A stretch of DNA of 8,133 nt from Alphaproteobacteria bacterium. GTDB lineage: Bacteria; Pseudomonadota; Alphaproteobacteria; ATCC43930; CGMCC-115725. Of the stretch, positions 1 to 6,856 are shown piece by piece (position 1 is the first letter of the stretch; the number at the start of each line of letters is the position of its first letter). The notes beneath the pieces were generated by a model. That model saw nothing but the letters and a program-made list of their open reading frames with translations, was not told where the DNA came from and ran no database searches. The translations under genes and the position numbers were made by a program. The stretch lies in contig JAGWIH010000090.1 in the NCBI GenBank assembly GCA_028866355.1, positions 1 through 8,133 on the forward strand, read 5' to 3'.

Positions 1-1797
1 TGGACCGACGAATGGTTCACCGGCGGCCATCTGATCGAAGACTGGGCCTTCGGGCTGGTCGACCGCGCGCGCCAACCCAAACCGGCTTTCGCCGTCGTTC
101 AGGCGTGCTTCCGCGGCGCGATGCCGCCGCCGTTGCCGCGCACGCCGCGCGTGTCGGTCGTGGTCTGCGCCTACAACGCCGAGCGCACGATGAAAGCGTG
201 CCTCGAATCGCTCGAGAAGCTGCGCTATCCCGATTACGAGGTGATCGTCGTCAACGACGGCTCGAAGGACCGGACGCTGACAATCTCGGAGACGTTTCTG
301 TTCTGCCGCATCATCAGCCAGCCGAACAAAGGCCTGTCGGTCGCGCGTAACGTCGGCGCGGAAGCGGCCACCGGCGAGATCGTCGCCTACACCGACAGCG
401 ATTGCGTCGTCGATCCGGATTGGCTCACCTATCTGGTCGCGCGCATGGCGGCGGCCGATCTCCATGCTTGCGGCGGGCCGAACTTTCCGCCGCCCGAGGA
501 TAATTTGACCGCGGCGGCGGTGGCGGTGTCGCCAGGCGGCCCGACCCACGTGCTGCTGTCCGACGACACGGCCGAGCACATCGCCGGCTGTAACATGGCG
601 TTCCGGCGCGCGACGCTCTTGCAGCTCGGCGGTTTCGATCCCGTGTTCCGCGCCGCCGGCGACGACATCGACATCTGTTGGCGCTTTCAGGACGCGGGCT
701 ACACCATCGGTTTCGCGCCGGCGGCGATGGTCTGGCATTTCCGCCGTAATACCATCGACGCCTATGTCGGCCAGCAGAAGGGCTATGGCAAGGCGGAGGC
801 GCTGGTCTATTCCAAGCATCCGTTCCGCTTCAACCTGTTCGGCCAAGCGAAATGGCTCGGCCGTATCTACGGCGATCTATCGACCGCGCTGCTGCTGTCG
901 CGACGACCGCTGATTTATTCCGGCGTGTTTGGGCGCGGCCTGTTTCAGACGCTCTATGAGCCATCGTCGTCGCTGGCCCAATATCTGCCGCTGACCTTCG
1001 AATGGAACGTCGTCGCGATCGTGCTGGCGGTCATCGGCCTGGCCGGCGGCGGCTGGATGTCGCTGCTGATCGTGCCGATCGTCATCACCTGGGTCATGTG
1101 CATCAATGGCGCGCTCAAGGCGCCCATCGATAAGCGCTTCAAAGGCTTGAAAGCGCGGACGCTGATCGCGCTGCTGATCTATCTCGGGCCGTTGCTACGT
1201 GGCTGGGAACGGCTCAAATGGCGCTTCCGCGAAGTCGAAGCGGCGGAGCAGGCGCACTTTGAACCCGCGACACCCGTGTCGACGCAAGCGCCGCGGCGCT
1301 CGTGGCGCGAGCGCGCATTCTATCTGTCCTATTGGAGCGAGCACGGCGCCGAGAAAGAAGTGTTGCTCGGCGGCCTGATGCGCTTCCTCGCGCCGCAGAA
1401 ATATTTCGTGATTCCCGATCAGGGTTGGGACGAATGGGACCTCAAGATCGCCCGCGGCTTGTGGAGCCGCGCCCTGGTCCTGGTCTGTGTCGAGAATCAC
1501 GGCAGCGGCAAGCATTTGCTGCGCGTGCGGTGCGCCATGCGCCTGTCCCGGCTGTCGGCTTTCCTGCTGCGCGGCTGGGCCGCGGTGACGGCCGCCGCCC
1601 TCATTCTCAATTCGCCGATGGCGGCGCTGGTGATCGGCGTGCTCGGGCTGTGCCAGGCCGTGCTGATCGCCTATCGCACGCTTGAATTCGGCCGCCTGAT
1701 GTACGGCATCATCGAGACCGTGGCGCGGCGCGAAGGCTTGCAGCCGCTGGCGCCGGCTGGCGCGCCGCCCGAGCCGCTGGCCCAGGCCGCGCAATAG
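1..1797 (+). CDS. Multidomain family 2 glycosyltransferase with a glycoside-hydrolase-like N-terminus (5' partial)
   Basis: Probable inner-membrane glycosyltransferase adding sugars from a nucleotide-sugar donor to a surface glycan or glycolipid. The frame is open from base 1 with no stop, so the ATG at 121 is probably internal and the gene begins outside the window; 598 codons are visible. Codons 1-40 include TDEWFTGGH, EDWAFGLVDR and QPKPAF, resembling the tail of a TIM-barrel glycoside-hydrolase domain. The GT2 fold follows at about codons 50-270: VSVVVCAYNAE, NDGSKD (85-90), the metal/nucleotide DSD (132-134), CNMAFRR (197-203) and acidic GDDID (220-224) before ICWRFQDAGY. Hydrophobic segments lie near 336-370 and 385-400. 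A further domain (about 435-585) has conserved-looking WSEHGAEKE and DQGWDEWD stretches plus a final hydrophobic hairpin (about 518-556). The stop TAG is one base before the ABC transporter start, suggesting an operon. GT2 assignment is firm; the hydrolase assignment rests on a short tail, and donor and product are unknown. Confidence 0.88.
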   Translation, partial: WTDEWFTGGHLIEDWAFGLVDRARQPKPAFAVVQACFRGAMPPPLPRTPRVSVVVCAYNAERTMKACLESLEKLRYPDYEVIVVNDGSKDRTLTISETFLFCRIISQPNKGLSVARNVGAEAATGEIVAYTDSDCVVDPDWLTYLVARMAAADLHACGGPNFPPPEDNLTAAAVAVSPGGPTHVLLSDDTAEHIAGCNMAFRRATLLQLGGFDPVFRAAGDDIDICWRFQDAGYTIGFAPAAMVWHFRRNTIDAYVGQQKGYGKAEALVYSKHPFRFNLFGQAKWLGRIYGDLSTALLLSRRPLIYSGVFGRGLFQTLYEPSSSLAQYLPLTFEWNVVAIVLAVIGLAGGGWMSLLIVPIVITWVMCINGALKAPIDKRFKGLKARTLIALLIYLGPLLRGWERLKWRFREVEAAEQAHFEPATPVSTQAPRRSWRERAFYLSYWSEHGAEKEVLLGGLMRFLAPQKYFVIPDQGWDEWDLKIARGLWSRALVLVCVENHGSGKHLLRVRCAMRLSRLSAFLLRGWAAVTAAALILNSPMAALVIGVLGLCQAVLIAYRTLEFGRLMYGIIETVARREGLQPLAPAGAPPEPLAQAAQ

Positions 1798-1798
1798 C

Positions 1799-3580
1799 AT
1801 GGGCCTGCTGGTCAAGCTGCTGCCGTTCTTGCGGCCTTACCGGCTGAGCTTCGCCTGGGCGCTGCTGCAAGTCTTTCTGATGGCCGGCTTCAATCTGTTG
1901 AAGCCGTGGCCGCTCCAGCTGGTGATCGACGACGTGCTCGGCGGCAGGGCGGTGACGGTGCGACCGCTCGCCGGCCTGTCGTCCGCGACGTTGCTCGTCA
2001 TCGCCTGCGTCGGCCTGGTGGTGATCAATCTCGGCGCCGGCCTGCTCGAATTCCTGCACAACCGCACGACGATCGCGGTCGGCCAGAACATGGTCAACGA
2101 CCTGCGCGGCGCGCTCTATGCCCAGCTGCAACGCCTGTCGCTCGCCTTCCACAGCCGGCAGAAGGTCGGCGACCTGATGCATCGCATCACCGCCGATGCG
2201 TTCGCGGTGCAGACCATGTTGATGAACGGGCTGTTGCCGATTCTGTCGGCGGTGATCCTGCTCGGCGGCATGCTGATCGTGCTGATCCCGCTCGACGCGC
2301 GGCTGACCGCGCTGTCGCTCACCGTGGTGCCGGCGCTGTTCGTGCTGATCGGCGTGTTCAATCGCAAGATCAACGACGTCGCGACCGACGTGCGCGAACG
2401 CGAGACGCTGGTCTATTCGCTGGTCCAATGGGCGATGCAGTCGATCAAGATCGTCCAGGCCTTCACCCAAGAGGAGGGCGAGTACCGCCGCTTCATGGGC
2501 GCGAGTGAGGCGAGCCTGGGCGCGACGTTGCGGCTCTATAGCTGGCAGACGCTCTATTCGGCCGCGGTCAACGGCCTGGTCGCGGTTGGCACCGCCGCGG
2601 TGATCTATGTCGGCGCGCGCAACGTCCTGTCGGGCGAGCTCACCATCGGTCAGCTCGTCGTGTTCATCGCCTATTTGGCGCAGCTCTACGCGCCGGTGAA
2701 CCAGCTCACGCAAAGCTGGGGCCTGATCGCCGGCGCGCGGGTCGGCGCGACGCGCTGCTTCGAGATCCTCGAGGTTGAAGCCGATCTCAAGGATGGCACG
2801 GGCGAATTTCCGACCGCGGGCGCCCGCGGCGACGTCGAATGGCGTGGCGTCGCGTTCGGCTATCGCCGCGATATGCCGGTGCTGCACCGGGTCGATTTAC
2901 GCGTGCCGGCCGGCACCAAAGTTGCGGTGGTGGGGCCGTCGGGCGCCGGCAAGTCGACGCTGCTGTCGCTCGTGCCGCGCTTCTTCGATCCGTCGGCCGG
3001 CAACGTGCTGATCGACGGCGTCGACGTGCGCGAGCGCACGCTCAAATCGCTGCGTCGGCAGGTTGCCATGGTGCTGCAACCGCCGCTCATCTTCCCGATG
3101 TCGGTGCGCGCCAATATCGCCTACGGCCGGCCCGCGGCGGCGGATCGGGAGATCGAGGAAGCGGCGCGGCTCGCGCGCATCCACGACGTGATCGCGCGGC
3201 TGCCGCAAGGTTACGATACCGTGCTCGGCGATACCGCGACGCTGTCGGAAGGCGAGAAGCAGCGTCTCACCATCGCCCGCGCCATCCTGCGCGACGCGCC
3301 GATCCTGGTTCTCGATGAGCCGACCTCGGCGCTCGACGTCGAGACCGAGGCGATGGTGATGGCGGGGATCGATCGCCTGACGCGCGGCCGCACGACGTTC
3401 ATCATCGCGCACCGCCTGTCGACCGTGCGCAACGCCGACCGCATCGTCGTGCTCAAAGACGGGGCGATCGCGGAGGATGGCAGCTTCGCGGCGCTGATCG
3501 CCAAGGGCGGCGCTTTCGCCGAGCTCTACAACATGCAGTTCTTCGCGGCACCAGCCGGGGCGGCGCAGAAAACCGCTTAA
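1799..3580 (+). CDS. ABC exporter half-transporter (fused membrane and ATPase domains)
   Basis: ATP-driven exporter of the MsbA/NdvA-like type, expected to work as a homodimer in the inner membrane. The 593 residues match the usual length. Six hydrophobic segments lie near residues 16-34, 61-83, 143-168, 170-187, 257-275 and 283-300. The nucleotide-binding domain has A-loop Tyr355, Walker A GPSGAGKST (379-387), Q-loop Gln427, Walker B ILVLDE (502-507) with catalytic Glu507, D-loop SALD (510-513) and switch His538. The signature motif reads LSEGE (482-486) rather than LSGGQ; its essential Ser and Gly remain. The ATG lies one base after the glycosyltransferase stop and has no visible Shine-Dalgarno, so translational coupling is likely. 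The neighbour suggests a glycan or glycolipid cargo, as for NdvA (beta-glucan) or MsbA (lipid A), but this is inference from context. The stop overlaps the convergent TerC gene by four bases. Confidence 0.95.
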   Translation: MGLLVKLLPFLRPYRLSFAWALLQVFLMAGFNLLKPWPLQLVIDDVLGGRAVTVRPLAGLSSATLLVIACVGLVVINLGAGLLEFLHNRTTIAVGQNMVNDLRGALYAQLQRLSLAFHSRQKVGDLMHRITADAFAVQTMLMNGLLPILSAVILLGGMLIVLIPLDARLTALSLTVVPALFVLIGVFNRKINDVATDVRERETLVYSLVQWAMQSIKIVQAFTQEEGEYRRFMGASEASLGATLRLYSWQTLYSAAVNGLVAVGTAAVIYVGARNVLSGELTIGQLVVFIAYLAQLYAPVNQLTQSWGLIAGARVGATRCFEILEVEADLKDGTGEFPTAGARGDVEWRGVAFGYRRDMPVLHRVDLRVPAGTKVAVVGPSGAGKSTLLSLVPRFFDPSAGNVLIDGVDVRERTLKSLRRQVAMVLQPPLIFPMSVRANIAYGRPAAADREIEEAARLARIHDVIARLPQGYDTVLGDTATLSEGEKQRLTIARAILRDAPILVLDEPTSALDVETEAMVMAGIDRLTRGRTTFIIAHRLSTVRNADRIVVLKDGAIAEDGSFAALIAKGGAFAELYNMQFFAAPAGAAQKTA

Positions 3581-4182
3581 GACACCGCCGCGACCTGCAG
3601 CAACCCTTCGACGATCATCCGTAGCGCCACGTAGGCGACGATGGCGAGGCCGAGCCACGCGATCCAGCGGTGGCGATCGAGCAGTTTCGCCAACAGCTGC
3701 GAAGCGACCGCCATCAGCGCCACCGATAGCAACAGGCCGCCGGCCAGGATCCACGGATGGTTGCGGGCGGTGCCGGCGACGGCCAAGACGTTGTCGAGCG
3801 ACATCGAAAGGTCGGCGATGACGATGCGCATCACCGCGCCGCCAACGCGGTGACGCCGATCGCTTGTCGATGCGGCGGCGCCGTGCGGCGCGCGGGCCGC
3901 GAGCTCGCGATAGAGCTTCCACGCCACCCAGAGCAGCAGGATGCCGCCGGCGAGCGTCAGGCCGATGATCGTCAGCAGATCGACAGCCGCCAGCGCCAGC
4001 AGAATGCGCAACACCGCGGCCGCGCCGATGCCGGCGAACAGCACCTTGCGGCGCATCTCCCGCGGCACCAGAGCCGTCGCCATGCCGACGACGATCGCGT
4101 TGTCGCCCGCCAGCACGACGTCGATGAGGACGACGGATACCAGGGCGCCGAGCGCGCCCCAATCGGCGATGGCCCAATCCAT
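3577..4182 (-). CDS. TerC/YjbE-family integral membrane protein (putative metal ion transporter)
   Basis: A 201-residue polytopic membrane protein of the TerC superfamily, closest in size and motifs to YjbE-type proteins; TerC-family members are linked to manganese efflux and metal loading of exported enzymes. The two hallmark repeats are visible: DVVLAGDNAIVV (residues 21-32; Asp27, Asn28) and DLSMSLDNVLAVAG (124-137; Asp130, Asn131). Their acidic/Asn pairs lie within membrane helices and are thought to bind the ion. A charged loop (about 97-115) separates the two halves. I chose the ATG at 4182 because the protein then starts MDWAIADW, as is typical of the family; the frame also allows an upstream TTG at 4218, adding 12 residues that look non-conserved. 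No good ribosome-binding site is seen for either. The gene faces the MFS gene across a short gap and its TAA interlocks with the ABC gene stop. The ion is not determinable. Confidence 0.9.
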   Translation of the reverse strand: MDWAIADWGALGALVSVVLIDVVLAGDNAIVVGMATALVPREMRRKVLFAGIGAAAVLRILLALAAVDLLTIIGLTLAGGILLLWVAWKLYRELAARAPHGAAASTSDRRHRVGGAVMRIVIADLSMSLDNVLAVAGTARNHPWILAGGLLLSVALMAVASQLLAKLLDRHRWIAWLGLAIVAYVALRMIVEGLLQVAAVS

Positions 4183-4270
4183 CGGCGATGAGTGGCGGGC
4201 GAGCGCCGAGTCTGTCAAGGCGCGCAGGCGGGGTTGCGCCGGCGCCGTGTGCCCATCACACTCCGCGACC
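4183..4270. promoter_or_regulatory. Short divergent intergenic region between terC-like and MFS genes
   Basis: These 88 bases must hold the start signals of both divergent genes, unless transcription begins inside a coding region. A perfect TTGACA occurs on the minus strand at 4218-4213, but no matching -10 hexamer lies 16-19 bases downstream. A 10-base palindrome GCGCCGGCGC sits at 4236-4245, which is not remarkable at this GC content. No yybP-ykoY manganese riboswitch, which often precedes YjbE-type genes, could be recognised; the space looks too short for one plus a promoter. No convincing promoter is called. Confidence 0.3.
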
Positions 4271-5422
4271 GTGTCGCTCGCGCTGCGCCTGTCGTTCTTC
4301 TATGGCGGCTTCTTCCTGTCCGTCGGCATTTTGTCGCCGTTCTGGCCGGTGTGGCTGACGTCGCGCGGTTTGTCGCCAAGCGAGATCGGCGTCCTGCTGG
4401 CCATCGGCCAATGGGCCAAAGTCGCGGCGACGCTGGCGACCGGCGGCGTCGCCGACCGCAGCGGCGATCCGCGCCGCGTCATGCTGGGGCTCGCGATCGT
4501 CGGGGTCGCCGGCTATGCGGCGTGTTTTCGGGCGCACGGCTTTGTCGCGCTGGCGACGCTCAACGCGCTCGCCGTGGGAAGCCTGGCGGCCTTGCTGCCG
4601 GTTGCCGACTCGTTGGCGACCACCGCGACACAGCGCGGTCACATCGATTTCGGCCGGGTGCGCATGTGGGGCACGATCACGTTCGTCGTCGCGACGTTGC
4701 TCGGCGGCCATATCGTCAACGGCCGCGCCGCCGACATCATTCTCGAACTGGTGGTCGCGCTGGTCGCGCTCAACGTCATCAGCTGCTTTCTGTTGCCGCG
4801 CGGCGCGACGCATCTCGGCGCCGACCTGGTGCATGGCAACACTTGGCGCTTCATCTTGACGCCGCAGTTTCTGACATTCCTCGCGTCCACAACCTTGCTC
4901 GCCGCAAGCCACAGCGTCTATTACGCCTTCGGTTCGCTCCGTTGGCAGGCACAAGGCTTCTCGGACACGGCGATCGCCGGGCTGTGGGCCGAAGGTGCGG
5001 CCGCCGAGGCCGTGTTCTTCTACTGCGGCGCACGGGCGGTGACGCGCTATGGCCCGGTGCCGATGATGGTGCTCGGTGCGGCGGGCGGCGCGGTGCGCTG
5101 GACCGTGCTGGCATTGACGGGCGATTGGCGCTTGCTGGTGTTGGCGCAGCTGCTGCATGCCGGCACGATCGCCTGTGCCGGCCTCGGCGCCGTCCACTAT
5201 CTCGGCCGGACGATTCCAGCCGCGCGCATGGCCACCGTTCAGGCGATCAACGTCGCGCTCATCTCGGGCGTCGGCTACGGCATCGCCATGCCGCTGTCGG
5301 GGGCGCTTTACAGCGTCTATGGCGGTCGCGCCTATCTGGCGATGGCGGTTCTGTCGGCGGCATCGGCGGTGGCCGCGATGATGCTGAAATGGCCGCCGGC
5401 GGCGGCGCCCACCAATTCTTAA
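4271..5422 (+). CDS. MFS transporter, HcaT/phenylpropionate-permease (PPP)-like family
   Basis: A 12-helix major facilitator of the MFS_1-like/HcaT type, a proton-driven inner-membrane permease; family members are linked to aromatic acids, but the substrate here is unknown. From the GTG at 4271 it is 383 residues, normal for the family. Family marks are PFWPVWL (23-29) in helix 1, ADRSGDPRR (61-69) in the loop between helices 2 and 3, FGRVRMWGTITF (127-138), matching the YGRIRLWGS-type signature, and QLLHAGTI (293-300) followed by AVHYLG (307-312), matching the QxLHGxTF-AVHYL signature. Start choice is uncertain: the GTG at 4247 would add eight residues, and the frame stays open further upstream only as antisense to terC. 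The 4271 start gives an N-terminus running straight into helix 1, as in relatives. No strong ribosome-binding site precedes either. The GTPase-like gene follows after 23 bases, so co-transcription is likely. Confidence 0.88.
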   Translation: MSLALRLSFFYGGFFLSVGILSPFWPVWLTSRGLSPSEIGVLLAIGQWAKVAATLATGGVADRSGDPRRVMLGLAIVGVAGYAACFRAHGFVALATLNALAVGSLAALLPVADSLATTATQRGHIDFGRVRMWGTITFVVATLLGGHIVNGRAADIILELVVALVALNVISCFLLPRGATHLGADLVHGNTWRFILTPQFLTFLASTTLLAASHSVYYAFGSLRWQAQGFSDTAIAGLWAEGAAAEAVFFYCGARAVTRYGPVPMMVLGAAGGAVRWTVLALTGDWRLLVLAQLLHAGTIACAGLGAVHYLGRTIPAARMATVQAINVALISGVGYGIAMPLSGALYSVYGGRAYLAMAVLSAASAVAAMMLKWPPAAAPTNS

Positions 5423-5445
5423 CGCCTCGCCCGCATGATTCGGCC

Positions 5446-6339
5446 ATGGCGGCATCGCGAGAAAACCGCGCGCCGGCGCCGCTGCGTTCCGGCGAGGACG
5501 GCTTCGACATTCGGCGCATCCGGCCGCTGCTCGGCGGCGCGGGCGCCGCGCCGTTCGCCTGGCCGAGCGACGATCTCAGCTTTCTCGCCGAGGTGCTGCG
5601 CACGCAGCACACGCCGCAGCCGCTGATCGAGCGCTTGATCGCGCACGCCGCCGCGCCCGATCGCGCGCTGTCGCCGGCCGAGCGGCTTGAACACGCGCTG
5701 GGTGCGCATTACCGCTTTCGGCCGCTCGACGATGCGCTGCGGCTGCCCGGCCTGCTGGTTGTCGGTCCGCCCGGCGCCGGCAAGACAGCCCTGGTAGCGA
5801 AACTGGCGGCGCGGCTCGATCCACGCCGTGCGCTGGCCGCCAGCGTCGATACCGGCAACGTCACCGGACTGGCGCAGCTCGAGGAATACATCAAGGTTCT
5901 CGGAATGGCGCTGGCGATTGCGGACGACGCAGCCGCGCTACGTACCATGGTCGCCGGCGCCGATCGCCGCACCGTCATCGTCGACACGCCAGCGGCCACG
6001 CCCGGCGACACCGGCGCCGAAGATCGTCTACGGCAGTTGAAGAGCGCGGCCGGCGCCGAAATCGTTCTGGCGTTGCCGGCCGATCTCGCCGCCGCCGAGG
6101 CCGAAGCGCTCGGCGCCTGGGCGGGAGGCCTCGGCGCGACGCTGATGATCGCGACGCGGCTCGATCTGGTCCGGCGTGTTGGCGCGGTTTTGGCGGCGGC
6201 CGATGCCGGCAATCTCGCGCCGATTGCCGCCAGCATCGCGCCGCATTTCGCCTACGGCCTCAAGGCGCTGACGCCGGCGCTATTTGCGCGGCGCATTCTC
6301 ACCGGCGCGCTCGACAGCGAACGCTGGCAGCGGCGCTAA
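5446..6339 (+). CDS. SRP/FlhF-type GTPase-like P-loop protein with degenerate G motifs
   Basis: A 297-residue soluble protein. Residues 1-95 are a low-complexity, then helical, N-terminal region. Residues about 100-285 resemble the NG GTPase domain of SRP54/FtsY/FlhF proteins. G1 is GPPGAGKT (107-114). The stretch from Asp135-Thr136 to Gln144-Leu145 lines up with the DTxRxxAxxQL insertion-box motif, followed by Tyr148 and LG as in FlhF. G3 begins at Asp180-Thr181 but reads DTPAATP instead of DTAGR. G4 is TRLD (237-240) instead of TKLD. The final segment GLKALTPALFARRIL matches the family's closing helix. The insertion-box Arg and the G3 Gly and Arg are missing, so nucleotide may be bound without normal SRP-type hydrolysis. 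It follows the MFS gene by 23 bases; no flagellar genes are in view. I recall similar FlhF-like ATPases in Rhodospirillales flagellar loci, from memory only. The ATG at 5446 starts a charged N-terminus; the frame is open upstream only as an MFS overlap. Biological role unknown. Confidence 0.75.
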   Translation: MAASRENRAPAPLRSGEDGFDIRRIRPLLGGAGAAPFAWPSDDLSFLAEVLRTQHTPQPLIERLIAHAAAPDRALSPAERLEHALGAHYRFRPLDDALRLPGLLVVGPPGAGKTALVAKLAARLDPRRALAASVDTGNVTGLAQLEEYIKVLGMALAIADDAAALRTMVAGADRRTVIVDTPAATPGDTGAEDRLRQLKSAAGAEIVLALPADLAAAEAEALGAWAGGLGATLMIATRLDLVRRVGAVLAAADAGNLAPIAASIAPHFAYGLKALTPALFARRILTGALDSERWQRR

Positions 6340-6348
6340 CGCCGTCGG

Positions 6349-6831
6349 TCAGCGCGTGGTTGCGGCGGCGTGTTGGTCGACGCAGGGCCGGAAATCGCTC
6401 GTCCGCTTGCTCATGAGGTCGGAGACAAACTGCCGGAATTTCTCGCCGGCGAGTGACTGAGCGTTGGCGAAATAGTCCGCCTTCTGGGCGCAAAGCTCGG
6501 CCGTCGGTGTCTGGCCGTCCGCTTCCGAAACCTCGTTCGCCGCATGCGTCACATAGCGGTCGACGGTGTCTTCGGGATGCCGGTCGCCGGCTTCACGGAA
6601 ATGCGCGACCAGCTCCTCATGGTAGGCGTGAAGCGCCGCGTAATTCGTTGTGATGAAGCCTTCGTAGACATGCATGTGGCAGGTGTCGTTGAGGACCATC
6701 AGCTCGGTCATGTAGCGCACCGCCTGCCAGGCTTCGAGCGCGTCCTTCTGAAAGCAGCTCGATGCCGCAAACGCGGTGTTCGCCGTCAGCAAAAATGCCG
6801 CCAGCGCCGCCACTCCCCGCTTAAACCACAT
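6349..6831 (-). CDS. Small secreted four-cysteine, histidine-rich protein of unknown function
   Basis: I do not recognise this family. The 160-residue product starts with a clear Sec signal peptide: Lys/Arg at 4-5, a hydrophobic core at about 7-17 and an AFA|A cleavage site after residue 22. The mature protein is about 138 residues and probably periplasmic. It has four cysteines (26, 51, 114, 150), which could form two disulfides. There is a CHMH motif (51-54) and a helix with His68, His71 and His77, so metal binding is conceivable but unproven. The rest looks mostly alpha-helical. I chose the ATG at 6831 because AAGGGGGA lies just upstream at good spacing and the signal peptide begins there; the frame extends to 6882 with an Arg-rich stretch that would overlap the DedA gene. 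The spacing after the DedA stop is 25 bases, so the two are likely one operon. It converges on the GTPase-like gene with 9 bases between stops and no visible terminator. Confidence 0.82.
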   Translation of the reverse strand: MWFKRGVAALAAFLLTANTAFAASSCFQKDALEAWQAVRYMTELMVLNDTCHMHVYEGFITTNYAALHAYHEELVAHFREAGDRHPEDTVDRYVTHAANEVSEADGQTPTAELCAQKADYFANAQSLAGEKFRQFVSDLMSKRTSDFRPCVDQHAAATTR

Positions 6832-6846
6832 GGGTCCCCCTTTTGC
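6832..6846 (-). promoter_or_regulatory. Ribosome-binding site of the secreted-protein gene
   Basis: Read on the minus strand, an AAAAGGGGGA run lies about five bases ahead of the ATG at 6831. It is the clearest Shine-Dalgarno sequence in the window and settles the start against the longer reading from 6882. Confidence 0.65.
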
Positions 6847-6856
6847 TGACCAAACT

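Noticed and set aside
1195..1815. 206-residue antisense open frame opposite the glycosyltransferase
   Set aside because: Rich in Arg, Gln, His and Ala with no domain or motif; a typical shadow of GC-rich coding sequence.
1709..2887. 392-residue antisense open frame opposite the ABC transporter
   Set aside because: Composition is dominated by Arg, Gln, Asp and His, as expected from reversed high-GC codons, while the opposite strand encodes a clear ABC protein.
2897..4177. 426-residue minus-strand open frame
   Set aside because: Spans the ABC gene antisense and the terC gene out of frame; Arg-rich without motifs.
3941..4270. N-terminal extension of the HcaT-like MFS frame
   Set aside because: It is antisense to the well-supported terC gene, and the translated stretch is Ser/Arg-rich and not MFS-like; helix 1 begins right after the GTG at 4271.
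4192..5445. Upstream extension of the GTPase-like frame
   Set aside because: It lies out of frame within the MFS gene and is extremely Arg-rich; the recognisable protein begins at the ATG at 5446.
4256..5455. 399-residue antisense open frame opposite the MFS gene
   Set aside because: Arg/Gln/His-rich shadow with no recognisable domain.
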